DNA from: Lepidostoma basale
Taxonomy: Eukaryota; Arthropoda; Insecta; Trichoptera; Lepidostomatidae
NCBI GenBank assembly: GCA_022606425.2
Contig: JAHDVF020001469.1
Span: 124,001 to 188,000, forward strand
Direction: 5' to 3'
DNA length: 64,000 nt
Part shown: piece by piece, positions 20,472 to 30,261 of the stretch
Numbering within the stretch: the stretch's first letter is position 1
Layout of the letters: each line of letters opens with the position of its first letter
Made by a program: the position numbers and the translations under genes
Notes under the pieces: model-generated
Told to the model about the DNA's origin: nothing
Databases searched by the model: none
Seen by the model: only the letters and a program-made list of their open reading frames with translations

Positions 20472-20510
20472 AACTATAAAGTGGTGTGAAAACATGAACA
20501 AGTGTTTAAA

Positions 20511-21295
20511 AACAAATTGTAAGGTAATTCACTTCCACTTGAAATCAGGAGACAATCGTAGCGAAAGAAAAGAAAAATAAATATTTAAAAAAATGATAAA
20601 TCCTATGTTTTAAATCATTAATGTTTGTTAGCTTCAAAACTTATTAAAATATTAAATATATTATACATGGATTTGGTAATTGAAATATTTTCGTAGTTCT
20701 TTAATACTGAAATATCTTTCCTGCAAACTGTTAAACCGATCTTACCTAAAATTAGAAAAAGTGTCATATAACTATTGTAATTCATATTGTATGTTAGTTT
20801 CTAATTATTAAATTATGTAGAAATTTAAATTTATTTATCGTTTCATGAACAATTTAAAACGTCTGTTTTCAAGAAGATTTGTTTCATTTTTTTTAAATGG
20901 CGTTTCACGTTTCTAAGGCATTATCAAATGTATTATTTTTTTATATTTATATGTTATTTTCATTATTTCAAATCTTCCTTTTAAGTTTTCTATTCCCATT
21001 TAAATAGTTTGTATTAAAAATATGGAAATAATTTAAAATTTCAACTTTATAATGTGAGTTTAATCATGTTGTAATATCTTGATATTTTAAATGTTTCGCA
21101 AAAAATATACATGTCAACAATTTTTGTGACCTCAAATGACTTTGGGTTGAATGACCCTTGATATGAACCTGTCGTGACAGACGAAACGATATGACGTGTA
21201 CGGATTCTTCTTAAATACGGTACAATTATATGGACCGAATTTTCCTCAACTGAAATCCTAAAATCTGATATTTTATTGTTTATTTATTTTATGCA
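20511..21295. other. AT-rich spacer with an F1 scrap
   Basis: An F1 piece (GTCTGTTTTCAAGAAG, GGCATTATCAAATG) lies at 20,862-20,935. The rest is unassigned. Confidence 0.4.
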
Positions 21296-21299
21296 ATCG

Positions 21300-21375
21300 G
21301 CAATTCAAATATTTTTTCACGTAAGGAGTCGGAGATATCGACGTGCGTGTGAAGGAACGAGAGAAGTATGTCAGC
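21300..21375 (+). mobile_element. short LINE group A fragment
   Basis: RSRRYRRACEGTREVCQ-like translation. No tail. Confidence 0.45.
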
Positions 21376-21384
21376 ACATACCAA

Positions 21385-22165
21385 TGTGGCTAACTAACTA
21401 ACTATTACGCAAAAATAATGAACCACCACACTGTTCTGTCCTGACATACTTCTCTCGCTTCCTCTACATTCATACATCTTGTCATGCACGCACGCCGATT
21501 TCTCCGACTCCTCACGTGTTATCGACGTTCATTATTTGATTTATTTGATCGTGCCACGTTTTCCCCGGTCTTCCTCTATTTCTGATTCCATTTACATCGT
21601 TAACATATACTTTTTTAACATTCTTTCTTCATTCATTCTTTCCATATGTCCAAACCATCTTAATGATCTTTTCATTCTTTTGTTCATAACACCATCATTC
21701 GCACCGCATTCACTTTTCATATTTTCATTCGACACTCTATCATACACAGAGTATTACACACATTCGTCTAAAAGATCTCATTTCTACTGCATTTATTATA
21801 CTTTCATCCTTCTTTTGCCAGTTCCATGTTTCGCTTCAATACATAAGGGTCGGTAGAAGAATACCATTGTGCACTGCCATTCTAGCTTTTATGGATAGTT
21901 TTTTGTTTGCGATGACATCTTTCAGTGCACCATTCAGTTTGTTTCCTGTCCCATCTTTTGTTAACATGCTACCCAAACACACGAACTCATCTACTTGCTC
22001 CAAATTTTCTATTTACGCTAATGTTGCAGACTGTCATGATTTCTTATTTTTCAAAAATCATTTCCTTGGACTTTTTAACATTCATCATCATTTCGCATGC
22101 ATACCTCATACATACCATTCACCAGGACTTGTAGTTCATGCTCGTTGTCTGCAAGAAGGAGACTA
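21385..22165 (-). mobile_element. LINE group A 3' fragment, ~780 bp
   Basis: From the tail at ~21,392 back through the whole C-terminal domain and further upstream into the reverse-transcriptase thumb: minus-strand pieces MAVHNG, VWVAC (from FVCLGSML-like), and LLADNEHELQVLVNGMYE. Several frameshifts and stops. It is the longest group A copy here. Confidence 0.7.
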
Positions 22166-22262
22166 ACTTTGATAGCTATAATACCCTTTACATCGATTCG
22201 GCTCATGCTGTCATGATGTAAAGAGCGATTCAATAAAATCATAATAATAAAATAAAATAAAA
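22166..22262 (+). mobile_element. SINE1 3' end
   Basis: ATAGCTATAATACCC, CATCGATTCGGCTCATGCTGTCATGATG, then an (AATA)/(AAT) tail. It abuts the LINE at 22,165. Confidence 0.6.
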
Positions 22263-22480
22263 ACTAACTATGGACTGCCACATTTTTCTTTCCTGACATA
22301 TTTCTCTCGCTTTCTCAACATTCATACATCGTGTCATGCACGCGCGTCGATTTCTCTGACTCCTCACATGGCCGACATTCAATATTTGATTTATTTGATC
22401 GTGCCACGTTTTCCTCGGTCTTCCTCTATTTCTGGTTCCATTTACATTATTAATATATAATTTTTTACCATTCTTTCTAT
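22262..22480 (-). mobile_element. LINE group A 3' fragment
   Basis: Tail remnant, then CVNVEKARE-, RSQRNRRACMTRCM-, and GTRNRGRPRKTWHDQINQI on the minus strand. It ends at an (AAT)n tract. Confidence 0.65.
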
Positions 22481-22487
22481 TATTATT

Positions 22488-22529
<42 letters not shown>

Positions 22530-22530
22530 T
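22481..22530. repeat. (AAT)n microsatellite
   Basis: Roughly 15 near-perfect ATA/AAT units. Confidence 0.85.
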
Positions 22531-22544
22531 ATTTAATTTAAACT

Positions 22545-23095
22545 AACTAACTATCTAACCATCACGCCATTTCCCCGGAGGGGTAGGCAGAGAGGATGGA
22601 TCGCCACACTGGCCTGTCCTGGCATACCTCTCGAGATTCCTCTACATCCATACATCGTACCATGCACTCACGTCGATTGTTCCGACTTCGAATGTGACCG
22701 CCTTTTAGTAATTGATTAATTTGGTCATGCCATGTTTTCCTCGGTCGTCCTCGGCTTCTTTTCCCACTCACGCTGCTTGTGTACAACTTTTTAACCATTC
22801 TACTCTCATCCATTCGTTCCATTTGTCCGAACCATCTCAGGGATCCTTTTTTAATTTTATTCATGATGCAGTCATCTGTCTTACATTTCTTTCTTATTTC
22901 ATCGTTCGGTATTCTATCATACAACGTTTTCCCGCACATTCTTCTTAGTGATCTCATTTCTACGGCGTTTATCCTGCTTTCATCCTTCTTTTGCCAGCTC
23001 CAAGCTTCACTTCCATACATGAGAGTTGGCACTAGAACTCCATTGTGTACTGCCATCTTTGCTTCTGTGGATATATTTCTATTTGCAGTTAATTT
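22545..23095 (-). pseudogene. LINE group B 3' end, longest open copy
   Basis: The minus strand is open for 164 codons to TGA at 22,562: MAVHNGVLVPTLMYGSEAWS, QKKDESRINAVEMRSLRRMC, MERMDESRMVKKLYTSSVSG, RPRKTWHDQINQLLKGGHIR, CMDVEESREVCQDRPVWRS, SAYPSGEMA. The (TTAG)n tail lies at 22,541-22,560. Group B differs from A by TSSVSGKRSRG in place of VNDVNGTRNRG and by the GEMA end. The long open frame suggests group B is younger than most A copies. Truncated upstream at ~23,095. Confidence 0.7.
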
Positions 23096-23169
23096 AATGT
23101 TTTAAAAAATAATTCGATATGTCATCAATATGTCATCAACCAATGACATTAAATTTGTATTTTCAATAG

Positions 23170-23320
23170 ATAGATTCGACTACTGTGACAACTTTATTAA
23201 CTAAGAGAAAGTTTGCATTTATTGCGAGGGATTGCGCAAGAAATAAAGATGTATGCCAAGAAAAAACGTATGATGTCTCTGGATCATTATTGACCGATGA
23301 CGAGGCGTTAATGTACTCAG
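23170..23320 (+). CDS. candidate internal exon of an unrecognised gene
   Basis: Open for 50 codons (..TTVTTLLTKRKFAFIARDCA.., ..SGSLLTDDEALMYS) after TTGTATTTTCAATAG, a plausible acceptor. The proposed donor (CAG|GTACTC) is weak. Without splicing the frame ends at TAA 23,338. No transposon similarity is recognised. Cysteine residues recur here and in the next candidate exon. Low confidence because the next intron would be only 43 bp. Confidence 0.28.
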
Positions 23321-23363
23321 GTACTCAGGCAATAGCCTAATGTATGTAAATAATCATTTTTAG

Positions 23364-23436
23364 ATCTCGAAAGTTCATTGACTCTAGATTGCCAAGGTCA
23401 GAAGTGTGTCAGGCAAGCAAAATGTCCAAGGCAAAG
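23364..23436 (+). CDS. candidate internal exon, follows the previous one in phase
   Basis: ATTTTTAG acceptor, 73 bp, donor AAAG|GTACGC. Joined after base 23,320 the frame stays open (DLESSLTLDCQGQKCVRQAK..). It ends at phase 2, which is the phase the exon at 34,730 needs. Supports, but does not prove, a spliced gene on this strand. Confidence 0.28.
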
Positions 23437-23639
23437 GTACGCGTTATGTAAAATAATTATAGTATAGTATGTTGACTTGAAGATGTTCAGACTGAATAAA
23501 TACGACCGTGTTTTTTTTTTAATTTTTATAAACCTTACCTGTTAATATCTGGAATTCCATGTTTGCAAATTTTTTTATCGAAAAAAGTACTCTAAAAATG
23601 CTCTGAAATGTATTGTTTAGACATTATATTATCTATTCA

Positions 23640-24056
23640 CTATTGAAAAGTCCGGATCGTCCATATCAACATGTGCAACATCGAAAAAAACATTATGTGT
23701 TATTACATTATGTGCTAAATTAAAAAAACGGTGGATACGTGGAACATAAATTTAATAGACAATATGTGCACCATCTAAAAAAAAACATTTTGTGTTAAAT
23801 TATTTTTATTTTGTTATTTTATTTTATATCATTGTATTTTATATTATTTGTTTTAGATTTATTTTGTGAGTGTTGGACGATCGAAGTGTGCGCGGGAGAT
23901 GCCTATTGGTGGCGATGAGGTTCGCAACCCATCACACCGCGTCTCCCGCGGTGCGAAAAGAGAAGGATGGAGTGCCGCATCAGTAAAAGTGTGATAGTTC
24001 ATTATTTCTGCCTACCCTTTCGGGGAGACGGCGTGATGGTTAGTTAGTTAGTTAAT
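23640..24056 (+). mobile_element. SINE4 (LINE-tailed SINE)
   Basis: AT-rich 5' part (AAAGTCCGGATCGTCCAT, ACGGTGGATACGTGGAACAT), then GACGATCGAAGTGTGCGCGG, a box B-like GGTTCGCAACCC, and the 3' end CTACCCTTTCGGGGAGACGG with a GTTAGTTAGTTAG tail shared with LINE group A. Copies at 36.29 and 45.10 kb align along most of the length. Confidence 0.65.
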
Positions 24057-24139
24057 TTCACTATTGATTAGTACAAGGTGGCGCAAAATGATCTTTATAG
24101 TTTTAATTCGTTGTACGTATATTATTCGTATTAATTCGA

Positions 24140-24480
24140 TTTCATAATTTAATGAATTAACAGAGGAAGAAGGTATTATGAACAACATTTTGAAAGGATC
24201 GCTGCGTTACGTTGGTTCGGACATATGGAGCGCATGAATGGAGAAAGAATGGTTAATAAAGTATTCGCAAATGATGTAAATGGAGTACGGAGTCGAGGCA
24301 GACCGGGGAAAACGTGGCATGACCAAATTAATCAAATTTTAAAGGTTGGTAATCAACGTGCGTGTATGACTCGCTGTATGAATTTGGAGGAAGCTAGAGT
24401 GGTGTGCCAGGATAGAGTAGTGTGGGGGTCCATTTCCGTGGGGGGATGGTTTGTTGTAGTTGTGGTTGTCATTATTTAAT
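24140..24480 (+). mobile_element. LINE group C 3' fragment
   Basis: MERMNGERMVNKVFANDVNG, VRSRGRPGKTWHDQINQILK, CMNLEEARVVCQDRVVW, ending GGGGGATGGTTTGTTGTAG. Group C differs from A in NDVNGVRSRG and in a TTTG/TTGT-type tail. Confidence 0.65.
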
Positions 24481-24539
24481 ACATAATGTTACATTGTTAT
24501 TATAAAATAATAAAATCGCATTAAATCATTTATACAAAT

Positions 24540-24945
24540 TAAAAACTTTGTCTTCCAGAAGTTTTATTATATTTTATAAAAATGATATCTTTCGCATCGT
24601 AAAACCTAGCCTAAGGTTACATTTGATCATGAATTATCAAGACAAAGCATGCTATTTTTTTTTAAATATATTGAATGTTCTAGAAAACAGACGTTTTCAT
24701 TGAAATTGATTATATTCGAATAATTTTTTTTTTATAATATTGCATTTGATGCATAATATATTTAATAAATGTTATCAATCTAAATTTTAAGGGCAAAACA
24801 TATTTTGTCTGTCTAAGACATACATACATTTGATGATGCCCTAAACATGGAGTTTCATAAAATATAACAAAACCTTCTAAAACAATTTTTTTTCAATCGT
24901 ATTAATTTTTTGATATCATATTTTACATCATTGTTCAAAAACAAT
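24540..24945. repeat. Penelope-like F1 inverted pair, upstream of the RT ORF
   Basis: Two opposed F1 units (CCAGAAGTTTTATTATATTTTAT at 24,556; AACAAAACCTTCTAAAACA at 24,868) ending TACATCATTGTTCAAAAACAA. The repeat runs straight into the Penelope-like ORF. At 24,830 the core reads TTGATGA, closer to consensus than other F1 copies, but the GAAA box is lost. Confidence 0.6.
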
Positions 24946-24956
24946 CAATTAAATTA

Positions 24957-26066
24957 TTGTGTATTGATCAAAACTTTTTTCAGTTCAATAATAAATTTTA
25001 CATTCACGATAAGGGACTAGGAATGGGGAGTCCCATTTCACCCATTTTAGCAGATTTTTTTATGGACCACATCGAAGATTCCATAAGTAAATTAAATAGT
25101 TTCAGAAACGTCGCATTCTATAAAAGATATGTCGATGATATCCTTGCCATATGGATAGGTACCCCAAGGCAACTAGATAAATTCCTAATAGAACTTAATA
25201 ATATAAATCAAAACATAAAATTTACTATGGAGATTGGCGGATCGAAAATTAATTTTCTAGATATAGGAATTAACATAGTAAAAGATAAATTAGAATTCAA
25301 TATTTATAGAAAAGAAACTTATAGCGATAATATAATACATAATAGGTCGAGGCACCCCACTTCACATAAATTATCTGTATTTCATAGCTTGATTCACAGA
25401 TTATTACATGTTCCCCTAAATACAATCAATTACCAAAAAGAATTATTAACTATTAAATCCATTGCAATAAACAACGGTTATGATGAGAAACTTGTCGATA
25501 ACCTTATACGCAGAAAAAATAAAAAACTAGTCATAAATGAAATCAGTAATAGCCTCACTATTAAAGAAATAGATACAGGCAAAAAAACAAAATGGGCTAA
25601 ATTATCATACATAGGTGATATAAATAATAAATTGAAACGGGTTTTAAAAGAAGAAAACTGCATTACAGCGTGTTATAATAATAAAACTTTAGGAAATCTA
25701 ATCGTAAACAATAAAGATAAAAAAGATAATATGCAAAATTCAGGCACATACATACTTAACTGCAGTACGTGTCCTGCTAGTTACGTAGGCCAAACAGGAA
25801 GGGCCTTCAAAACTAGAATCGGGGAACATATACAAAGTTGGAGAAATAATAAAACGAACTCTAATTTTGCTAACCACCTTATTGAAAATAATCATACATT
25901 TAACCCAACCGAAAACGCTAAAATCTTGCATAAATGCCCAAAAAGTCAAAAACTAAACAAATTAGAAATTCTAGAAATAAATAGGCTAAAACACAATACC
26001 CCTGACCAAGTAGTTCTAAATGACCAAATACTGTTTGTGCACTCCCCGTTGCTATACCCCATATAA
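24957..26066 (+). CDS. Penelope-like reverse transcriptase with GIY-YIG endonuclease, 5'-truncated
   Basis: An open frame of 369 codons to TAA at 26,064; it begins inside the RT domain and has no true start codon (open from ~24,906). Visible: MGSPISPILADFF (residues 23-35), catalytic YVDD (58-61), INFLDIG (98-104), then a basic linker, and a GIY-YIG domain from ~263: TYILNCSTCPASYVGQTGR with the CxxC of Penelope endonucleases, FKTRIGEH (285-291, likely catalytic Arg) and an acidic position in LEILEIN (~340). RT plus C-terminal GIY-YIG is diagnostic of Penelope-like elements, which copy RNA into DNA at nicked targets. About the N-terminal half of a full element is missing. The frame is unbroken, so the copy is probably fairly young. 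F1 repeat lies immediately upstream, and an F6 repeat follows about 370 bp downstream. Confidence 0.85.
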   Translation: MCIDQNFFQFNNKFYIHDKGLGMGSPISPILADFFMDHIEDSISKLNSFRNVAFYKRYVDDILAIWIGTPRQLDKFLIELNNINQNIKFTMEIGGSKINFLDIGINIVKDKLEFNIYRKETYSDNIIHNRSRHPTSHKLSVFHSLIHRLLHVPLNTINYQKELLTIKSIAINNGYDEKLVDNLIRRKNKKLVINEISNSLTIKEIDTGKKTKWAKLSYIGDINNKLKRVLKEENCITACYNNKTLGNLIVNNKDKKDNMQNSGTYILNCSTCPASYVGQTGRAFKTRIGEHIQSWRNNKTNSNFANHLIENNHTFNPTENAKILHKCPKSQKLNKLEILEINRLKHNTPDQVVLNDQILFVHSPLLYPI

Positions 26067-26425
26067 AGAAATAAAAAATATTCCTGGAATCGATTACTGC
26101 CCAAAATGTGTTTTTGATTGATTCTAGACCCTAGCAGCTATATGGATTGGGAAAACCGAATAACGCGCGGCCAACCTTACGGACCAAGAACTATAACATA
26201 TAATATTTAAATTCAGTAAAAATTTAAACAAAATTACCATTTTTTCAAAAATTATATATGAATATGTAAGAGATAATAAAAATTAAAACCCATTGTATTA
26301 AACACGAACCTCCAAGAATACCTGTAATACCAATAGTTAAATTCAGAAAAAATTTTACATAAATATTTGAAGATTATTTTTGTATAGAATCATGTTTACC
26401 ACCCCTGATCTGTATGTATATAAAG
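26067..26425 (+). other. probable 3' UTR of the Penelope-like element
   Basis: AT-rich, no other feature. Two similar segments carrying TTAAATTCAG and AAATTT (near 26,207 and 26,337) suggest a short internal duplication. Confidence 0.4.
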
Positions 26426-26439
26426 GACTAAGTTTACAA

Positions 26440-26530
26440 TAGTGTTACCAGTCTGTCGATGCCAGCGAGCTAAATAAAGACAAAAGTGGAAGTAGTTAAA
26501 AAAACATCGTTTTATTTAATTATTAATTAA
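26440..26530 (+). mobile_element. Penelope-like F6 repeat fragment
   Basis: CAGTCTGTCGATGCCAGCGAGC, AATAAAGACAAAAGTGGAAG and AAAAACATCGTTTTATTTAATTATTA match 29.83-29.94 kb and 45.5-45.64 kb. The GAAACCGGTC segment is deleted here. It may be the downstream terminal repeat of the RT element. Confidence 0.5.
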
Positions 26531-26680
26531 ATATTGTTTCGTAAACAACACTAACTTAAAATTTTAATTTAAAATACAAACATGTTTCGAACAACGAAGA
26601 AAAATATAATCTATACATGTTTCTCTGTCCGAAACATGTTTTTATATAATTTTTTTTTAAATAAAGTTAGTGTTTTACAC
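26531..26680. repeat. F4-like inverted pair, small
   Basis: AACACTAACTT and AAGTTAGTGTT flank two CATGTTTCG/CGAAACATG boxes (26,582 and 26,632). GTCCGAAACATG keeps the 3' half of the F4 core; the CTGAAGA box is gone. Confidence 0.5.
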
Positions 26681-26905
26681 TGGATTTTTTCAAAAGAAAA
26701 CCCTGTTTTATATTTCACTGTGCTATATTTATAGACTACACAACATGTTTTGTAGTTACCTCCATCTTCAAGTATAAATATACGTCGTATATTTACACCT
26801 GAAGATGGAGGTAACTCCTAAACATGTTGTGTAGTCTATAAATATAGTATAGTGGAATATTTAACAGTGTTTTCTCTTGAAAAAATCCAGTGTAATTACA
26901 ATGGA
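26678..26905. repeat. F3 palindrome
   Basis: Near-perfect ~110-bp arms around a centre at ~26,785 (TACACTGGATTTTTTC.., ACTACACAACATGTTTTG..). Both arms carry an F3 core. The arm similarity is higher than in most other pairs, so this one formed or spread more recently. Confidence 0.65.
26799..26829 (+). ncRNA. hammerhead-like core, F3, G12 changed
   Basis: CTGAAGA, T, GGAG/CTCC helix II with loop GTAA, then TAAA in place of GAAA, then ACATGTT. G12 to T predicts loss of cleavage. Confidence 0.45.
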
Positions 26906-27390
26906 GTTCCACAGTGTTAACGCTTTAACTTTCAAGAAAAAATTTAAAGTTAGTATTGTTTACAAATTAATAAACATTGTTCAATAAATATTATTTATTC
27001 GACAAAATATGACTTGGAGAATTTAATGTTGAACGATTTATAACTATAACAAACAATGAATATAAATCATTGAATTTTATTTTTAAAGCTGAATCCCAGA
27101 TGCATCGATTGATAATGAGCCATGAAGCCCATATCCAATTAAAATGGCTTTGTTAACATGCTAAACTGCAGTGTATGGGCTACGGAGAACCCATGAGCAG
27201 TTCATCAGGGACAATTGCACTCACTTAAGTGCATTGTCCGGTGTGAAGCATCACCCGGAAGGATCATTGGCCCCTTTTAAACCGTTGTTAAATATTAATA
27301 ATAATAAGGCTAATTTGTATAGCGCCGTTTTCGCATTATCTTCTTTTTTTCTTCCTTGCTGAAGACCTATGCGGTGTGTTCTCCAGAGGA
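26906..27390. other. unclassified, moderately GC patch
   Basis: The segment 27,080-27,300 (AGATGCATCGATTGATAATGAG, AAGTGCATTGTCCGG) is not AT-extreme, but no frame or family is recognised. Confidence 0.3.
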
Positions 27391-27391
27391 T

Positions 27392-27465
27392 TGATATTTC
27401 TTTTGAGGTGGAGTCTCAACTGTTCTTTCATCTTTTAGGAGGTCTTCCACTAGTCCCGTGATGCT
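27392..27465 (-). pseudogene. LINE group E short remnant
   Basis: The minus strand reads SGRPPKR*KNS*DSTSKE, matching GRPFKRWQNSWTSISQE at 1.1 kb with two stops. Confidence 0.45.
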
Positions 27466-27659
27466 GATTATACAATGGAGAGAGTGGTTCGGTGGAATCG
27501 GTTCATAGGAGAGACTGGTGGTGTCCATTCTTTGGACAATACTGCATCAGTCCTCCCTTCGCTTTCTACTTCATCTTATAATATCCTCAGCCTCACATAT
27601 CTCTCTTTATTATTTTTGCATACAACAGGTCGTTTTAACCCATTTACTGTATCCTCGTT

Positions 27660-27812
27660 TTTTAGTTATCATGTTAATTATCATGATATGTGATAGGTAG
27701 CTTATTTACTAAAAACAGAGTGTCAATCACACTGCATCGCTGGGAATCGAACCCGGGACCTTCGCTATAGTAGTTATAGCTGTGGCAACTGAGCCACGAA
27801 GATCGTCTGGTG
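27660..27812 (-). mobile_element. SINE1 5' part
   Basis: tRNA-like head with box B GGTTCGATTCC intact on the minus strand (27,741-27,751) and a box A-like GTGGCTCAGTTG. The body is partly deleted. Confidence 0.6.
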
Positions 27813-28015
27813 TTCTGTAGTGCATCTGCAGTAGACCTATTTTTTCTAAATCCTGAGTTCTTATCGAGGGCTAATTTTGGTTTCCAATTTTTATCCAAAT
27901 CAACACGATGTATGAATGTTCCCCCTACGCTCTTTGCACGCCTCTTTGACAATCCGGCTGATTTAAAATCTAACATTAAAACTCACAATTTCATAATCTC
28001 ACATAAAATCTAAAC
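27813..28015 (+). pseudogene. LINE group K (CR1-like) C-terminal remnant
   Basis: Open to a stop at 28,011: ..NVPPTLFARLFDNPADLKSN, IKTHNFIISHKI. Compare RSKLKTHLFHISYPI at 62.87 kb. The F-x-x-x-LK-x-x-L/I-K-T-H end is typical of CR1/Rex-type LINEs. Confidence 0.5.
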
Positions 28016-28067
28016 AGTTAATATTTCATCGCTAGTGTCAGATGTAATTTCCAAGACTAAATAACAC

Positions 28068-28205
28068 GACGACCTTTGTGGCAGAGTGACAAGAGTTATT
28101 ATAGACACACTGAAGATCCAGGGTTCGATTCGCGGCGATGGCATTGTGATTTTCACATTGCCTTTGGTCTAAGTTACCTACCGCATGTCATAAGAATCAA
28201 TGTAA
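28068..28205 (+). mobile_element. SINE1, plus-strand copy
   Basis: CGACCTTTGTGGCAGAGTGAC (box A region), CAGGGTTCGATTCGCGGCG (box B), and CACATTGCCTTTGGTCTAAG. The 3' half is diverged. Confidence 0.6.
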
Positions 28206-28469
28206 ATTGCTAAATACAACGTGTATACAGTAATTGGCTTCAAACGACGTGATGTATACAAAAAAAAAATCATTGTCAAAGCGCCCTTAAGGTGGGTTAT
28301 TCACGAAAACGGCAGTAAACATTTGACATAATTATTATTAAGAAGAGTCGACCTCAATGAGACAAAGGATATGAAGAAGAAGAAGAAGATTGAAGCCAGC
28401 TGTGCGAAGCTAGTCACGACTGTGGTTCTAACAAGTTTAGAGCTATAGCGCATAATCCCAGAGAAAGAA

Positions 28470-28690
28470 TAGTTCTGTTACAGAACTCCATAAATTCTGG
28501 AGAGTATCCTGTCTTCCTAATGTTGAACCATCTCTTTTTCTGGTAGTATACTATTTTTTCGTTTCTGGTAGTATACTATATATAATATATTATTTTACCT
28601 GTTCTCAATAGATGCCTTAAAAATAAATTTTGTAATGTCTGTTGATGAAATAAACTGATTTGATTTGATTTGATTTGATTTAAAGGTCTA
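28470..28690 (+). mobile_element. LINE group J 3' UTR with (TTTGA)n tail
   Basis: GGAGAGTATCCTGTCTTCCTAATG, AACCATCTC, TTTTACCTGTTCTCAATAGATGCC, GTAATGTCTGTTGATGAAATAAAC and four TTTGA units. GGTAGTATACTAT occurs twice by local duplication. Confidence 0.65.
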
Positions 28691-28720
28691 TTTTTGGGGA
28701 TCTTGGAAGAATTCGTCTAA

Positions 28721-29133
28721 AGGTCCATTTACACTGGACAGTCATCAGCCGATACCGACACGTCACGGGTTTGCGTTGAGCAAATAATCGTTTTGTTTGT
28801 TTTGATGGTGTCTTGTTACTTTTAATTAATGCCGATTTCATTCGTATTATATTTAAATTCCTAGATAATCGCCTTCTCCACGGCGGATTTAAATGGTAGT
28901 AAAAACGGTATTATGTAAAAAAGAATTATATACTGTAGGAAACACATCCAGAAAATTTTTGATCATTTTAATTAAGTGTCAATTTTATGTAGGTGTATGT
29001 GCTTTCTTCGGCAACCCCCGCCAGCGATTGTACTCGTATTTTAGCATTTGAGATAACGAGTCAGTGATATTCAAGGCTAATTTTATCGTGACGTGTCGGT
29101 ATCGGTTGATGACTTTCCAGTGTAAATGGACCG
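28721..29133. mobile_element. Harbinger-like MITE, 413 bp
   Basis: Terminal inverted repeats of ~45 bp (GGTCCATTTACACTGGA, CCGATACCGACACGTCACG) with one or two mismatches. A TAA trinucleotide lies directly outside both ends (28,718-28,720 and 29,134-29,136). TWA duplication and long inverted termini fit PIF/Harbinger. No transposase inside. Confidence 0.7.
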
Positions 29134-29136
29134 TAA

Positions 29137-29820
29137 CTCGTCTTTCTGGACCGACGATTCGAAGATCATTGCAGTCTTCATCTTCAGGGTGGTGATAACT
29201 ACCCTAATGATATTCGGATTTTCGCGCGATTCCAAAAAACTTATTGCTACCAACTGTGAATATACACAATTATTTGCCATAAAGGTCATTTTGTTCCACT
29301 ATCTATTTACTTATCATTATAAAACTAAAATGATAAAGGCATGTACGATAAAGTCAATATTAGTGATAAAGCAAAATTGAAACATTGTTTTCTCCTGATA
29401 TCGGATTGGGCGAACTTTCACTACAAGTTTAAAGGATGACTCATTTCACTGGTATGTTTCGTCAGCCACAAAACAGAATTTACAAAAGTGATTTGGGAAA
29501 TACCGTATTCGCGTATTTACAAGGAGCTTATTATACACGACGGCAGTCATAATTTCAAATACTTATTTAATAATTTTAATTATATAAAATTATCACGATA
29601 TTGTATGTGTAAAAGTTGAAGATGCAAAAACAATTCTTATATATTATATATTTTATGCATCATATAATAACAACTTTAATAACTATTATTATTTATTATC
29701 AATTATAAATAATTACTATATTTTTTTTTACTTTTGTTAATAAATATCACAAATAAACATTAAACAATAGATATTCCTGAAATAGTAAATATTTAAGATA
29801 CCTATTTATTGTCTCTTGAA
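29137..29820. other. no recognisable gene
   Basis: A weak hammerhead-like order (CTGAAGA, GAAGA/TCTTC, GAAT) occurs on the minus strand at 29,153-29,187. It is related to one at 56.17 kb and is too degenerate to call. Otherwise unassigned. Confidence 0.35.
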
Positions 29821-29824
29821 CAAT

Positions 29825-29945
29825 ATGGCATCGACAGACAGGTCTGTCGATGCCAGCGAGCCTGGTAAAACCGGTCGCTGTGGAAATAAAGTCAAAAGTG
29901 GAAGAAGTTTAAAAACATCGTTTAATTTAATTATTATTTAAAAAA
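29825..29945 (+). mobile_element. Penelope-like F6 repeat
   Basis: CTGTCGATGCCAGCGAGCCTGG, TAAAACCGGTCGC, AAGTCAAAAGTGGAAG. The order fits CTG..GA, CCAG/CTGG helix II, AAAA, palindrome ACCGGT, C, with A6 and G12 altered. Confidence 0.5.
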
Positions 29946-30258
29946 ATATATTGTAGCTATTTTCATAATTATATTTTAATGTTATTTAAATATATGGCTC
30001 AACTTTGCGACCGTGATTAGTCTGTGTTTTAAATAAATTAAAATCTTTTCGTCTAAATAATGTAGAGTACATTGTGATGTGATGCTATATTAGTATTTTA
30101 AGATGAACATAACAGATGTTTTCAAGATCTAAATTGAGTTTCTAAAGCATATGTTGCGTATGCAAAAAATCTAATACATTTGTGAAAATAGATACGCCTG
30201 ATACATTCTAGTGAATGTAACAGATGAATTTTCATAAACATATCTGAATTATAAAAAA
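29946..30258. other. no recognisable gene
   Basis: AT-rich spacer. Confidence 0.4.
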
Positions 30259-30261
30259 ATA

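Larger units (their letters stand above)
20290..20510. repeat. Penelope-like F5 inverted pair
   Basis: Two arms face away from a centre near 20,410: each has AACCCTGA, a ribozyme-like core, GGTTTGACAA and a TGTGAAAAC outer end. Both cores keep all consensus bases. Confidence 0.7.

Noticed and set aside
22712..23105. Plus-strand open frames rich in Phe, Leu and Ser (membrane-like)
   Set aside because: They are the antisense of LINE group B. The same false frames occur opposite every group A/B copy (for example 2,200-2,508 and 21,479-21,856).
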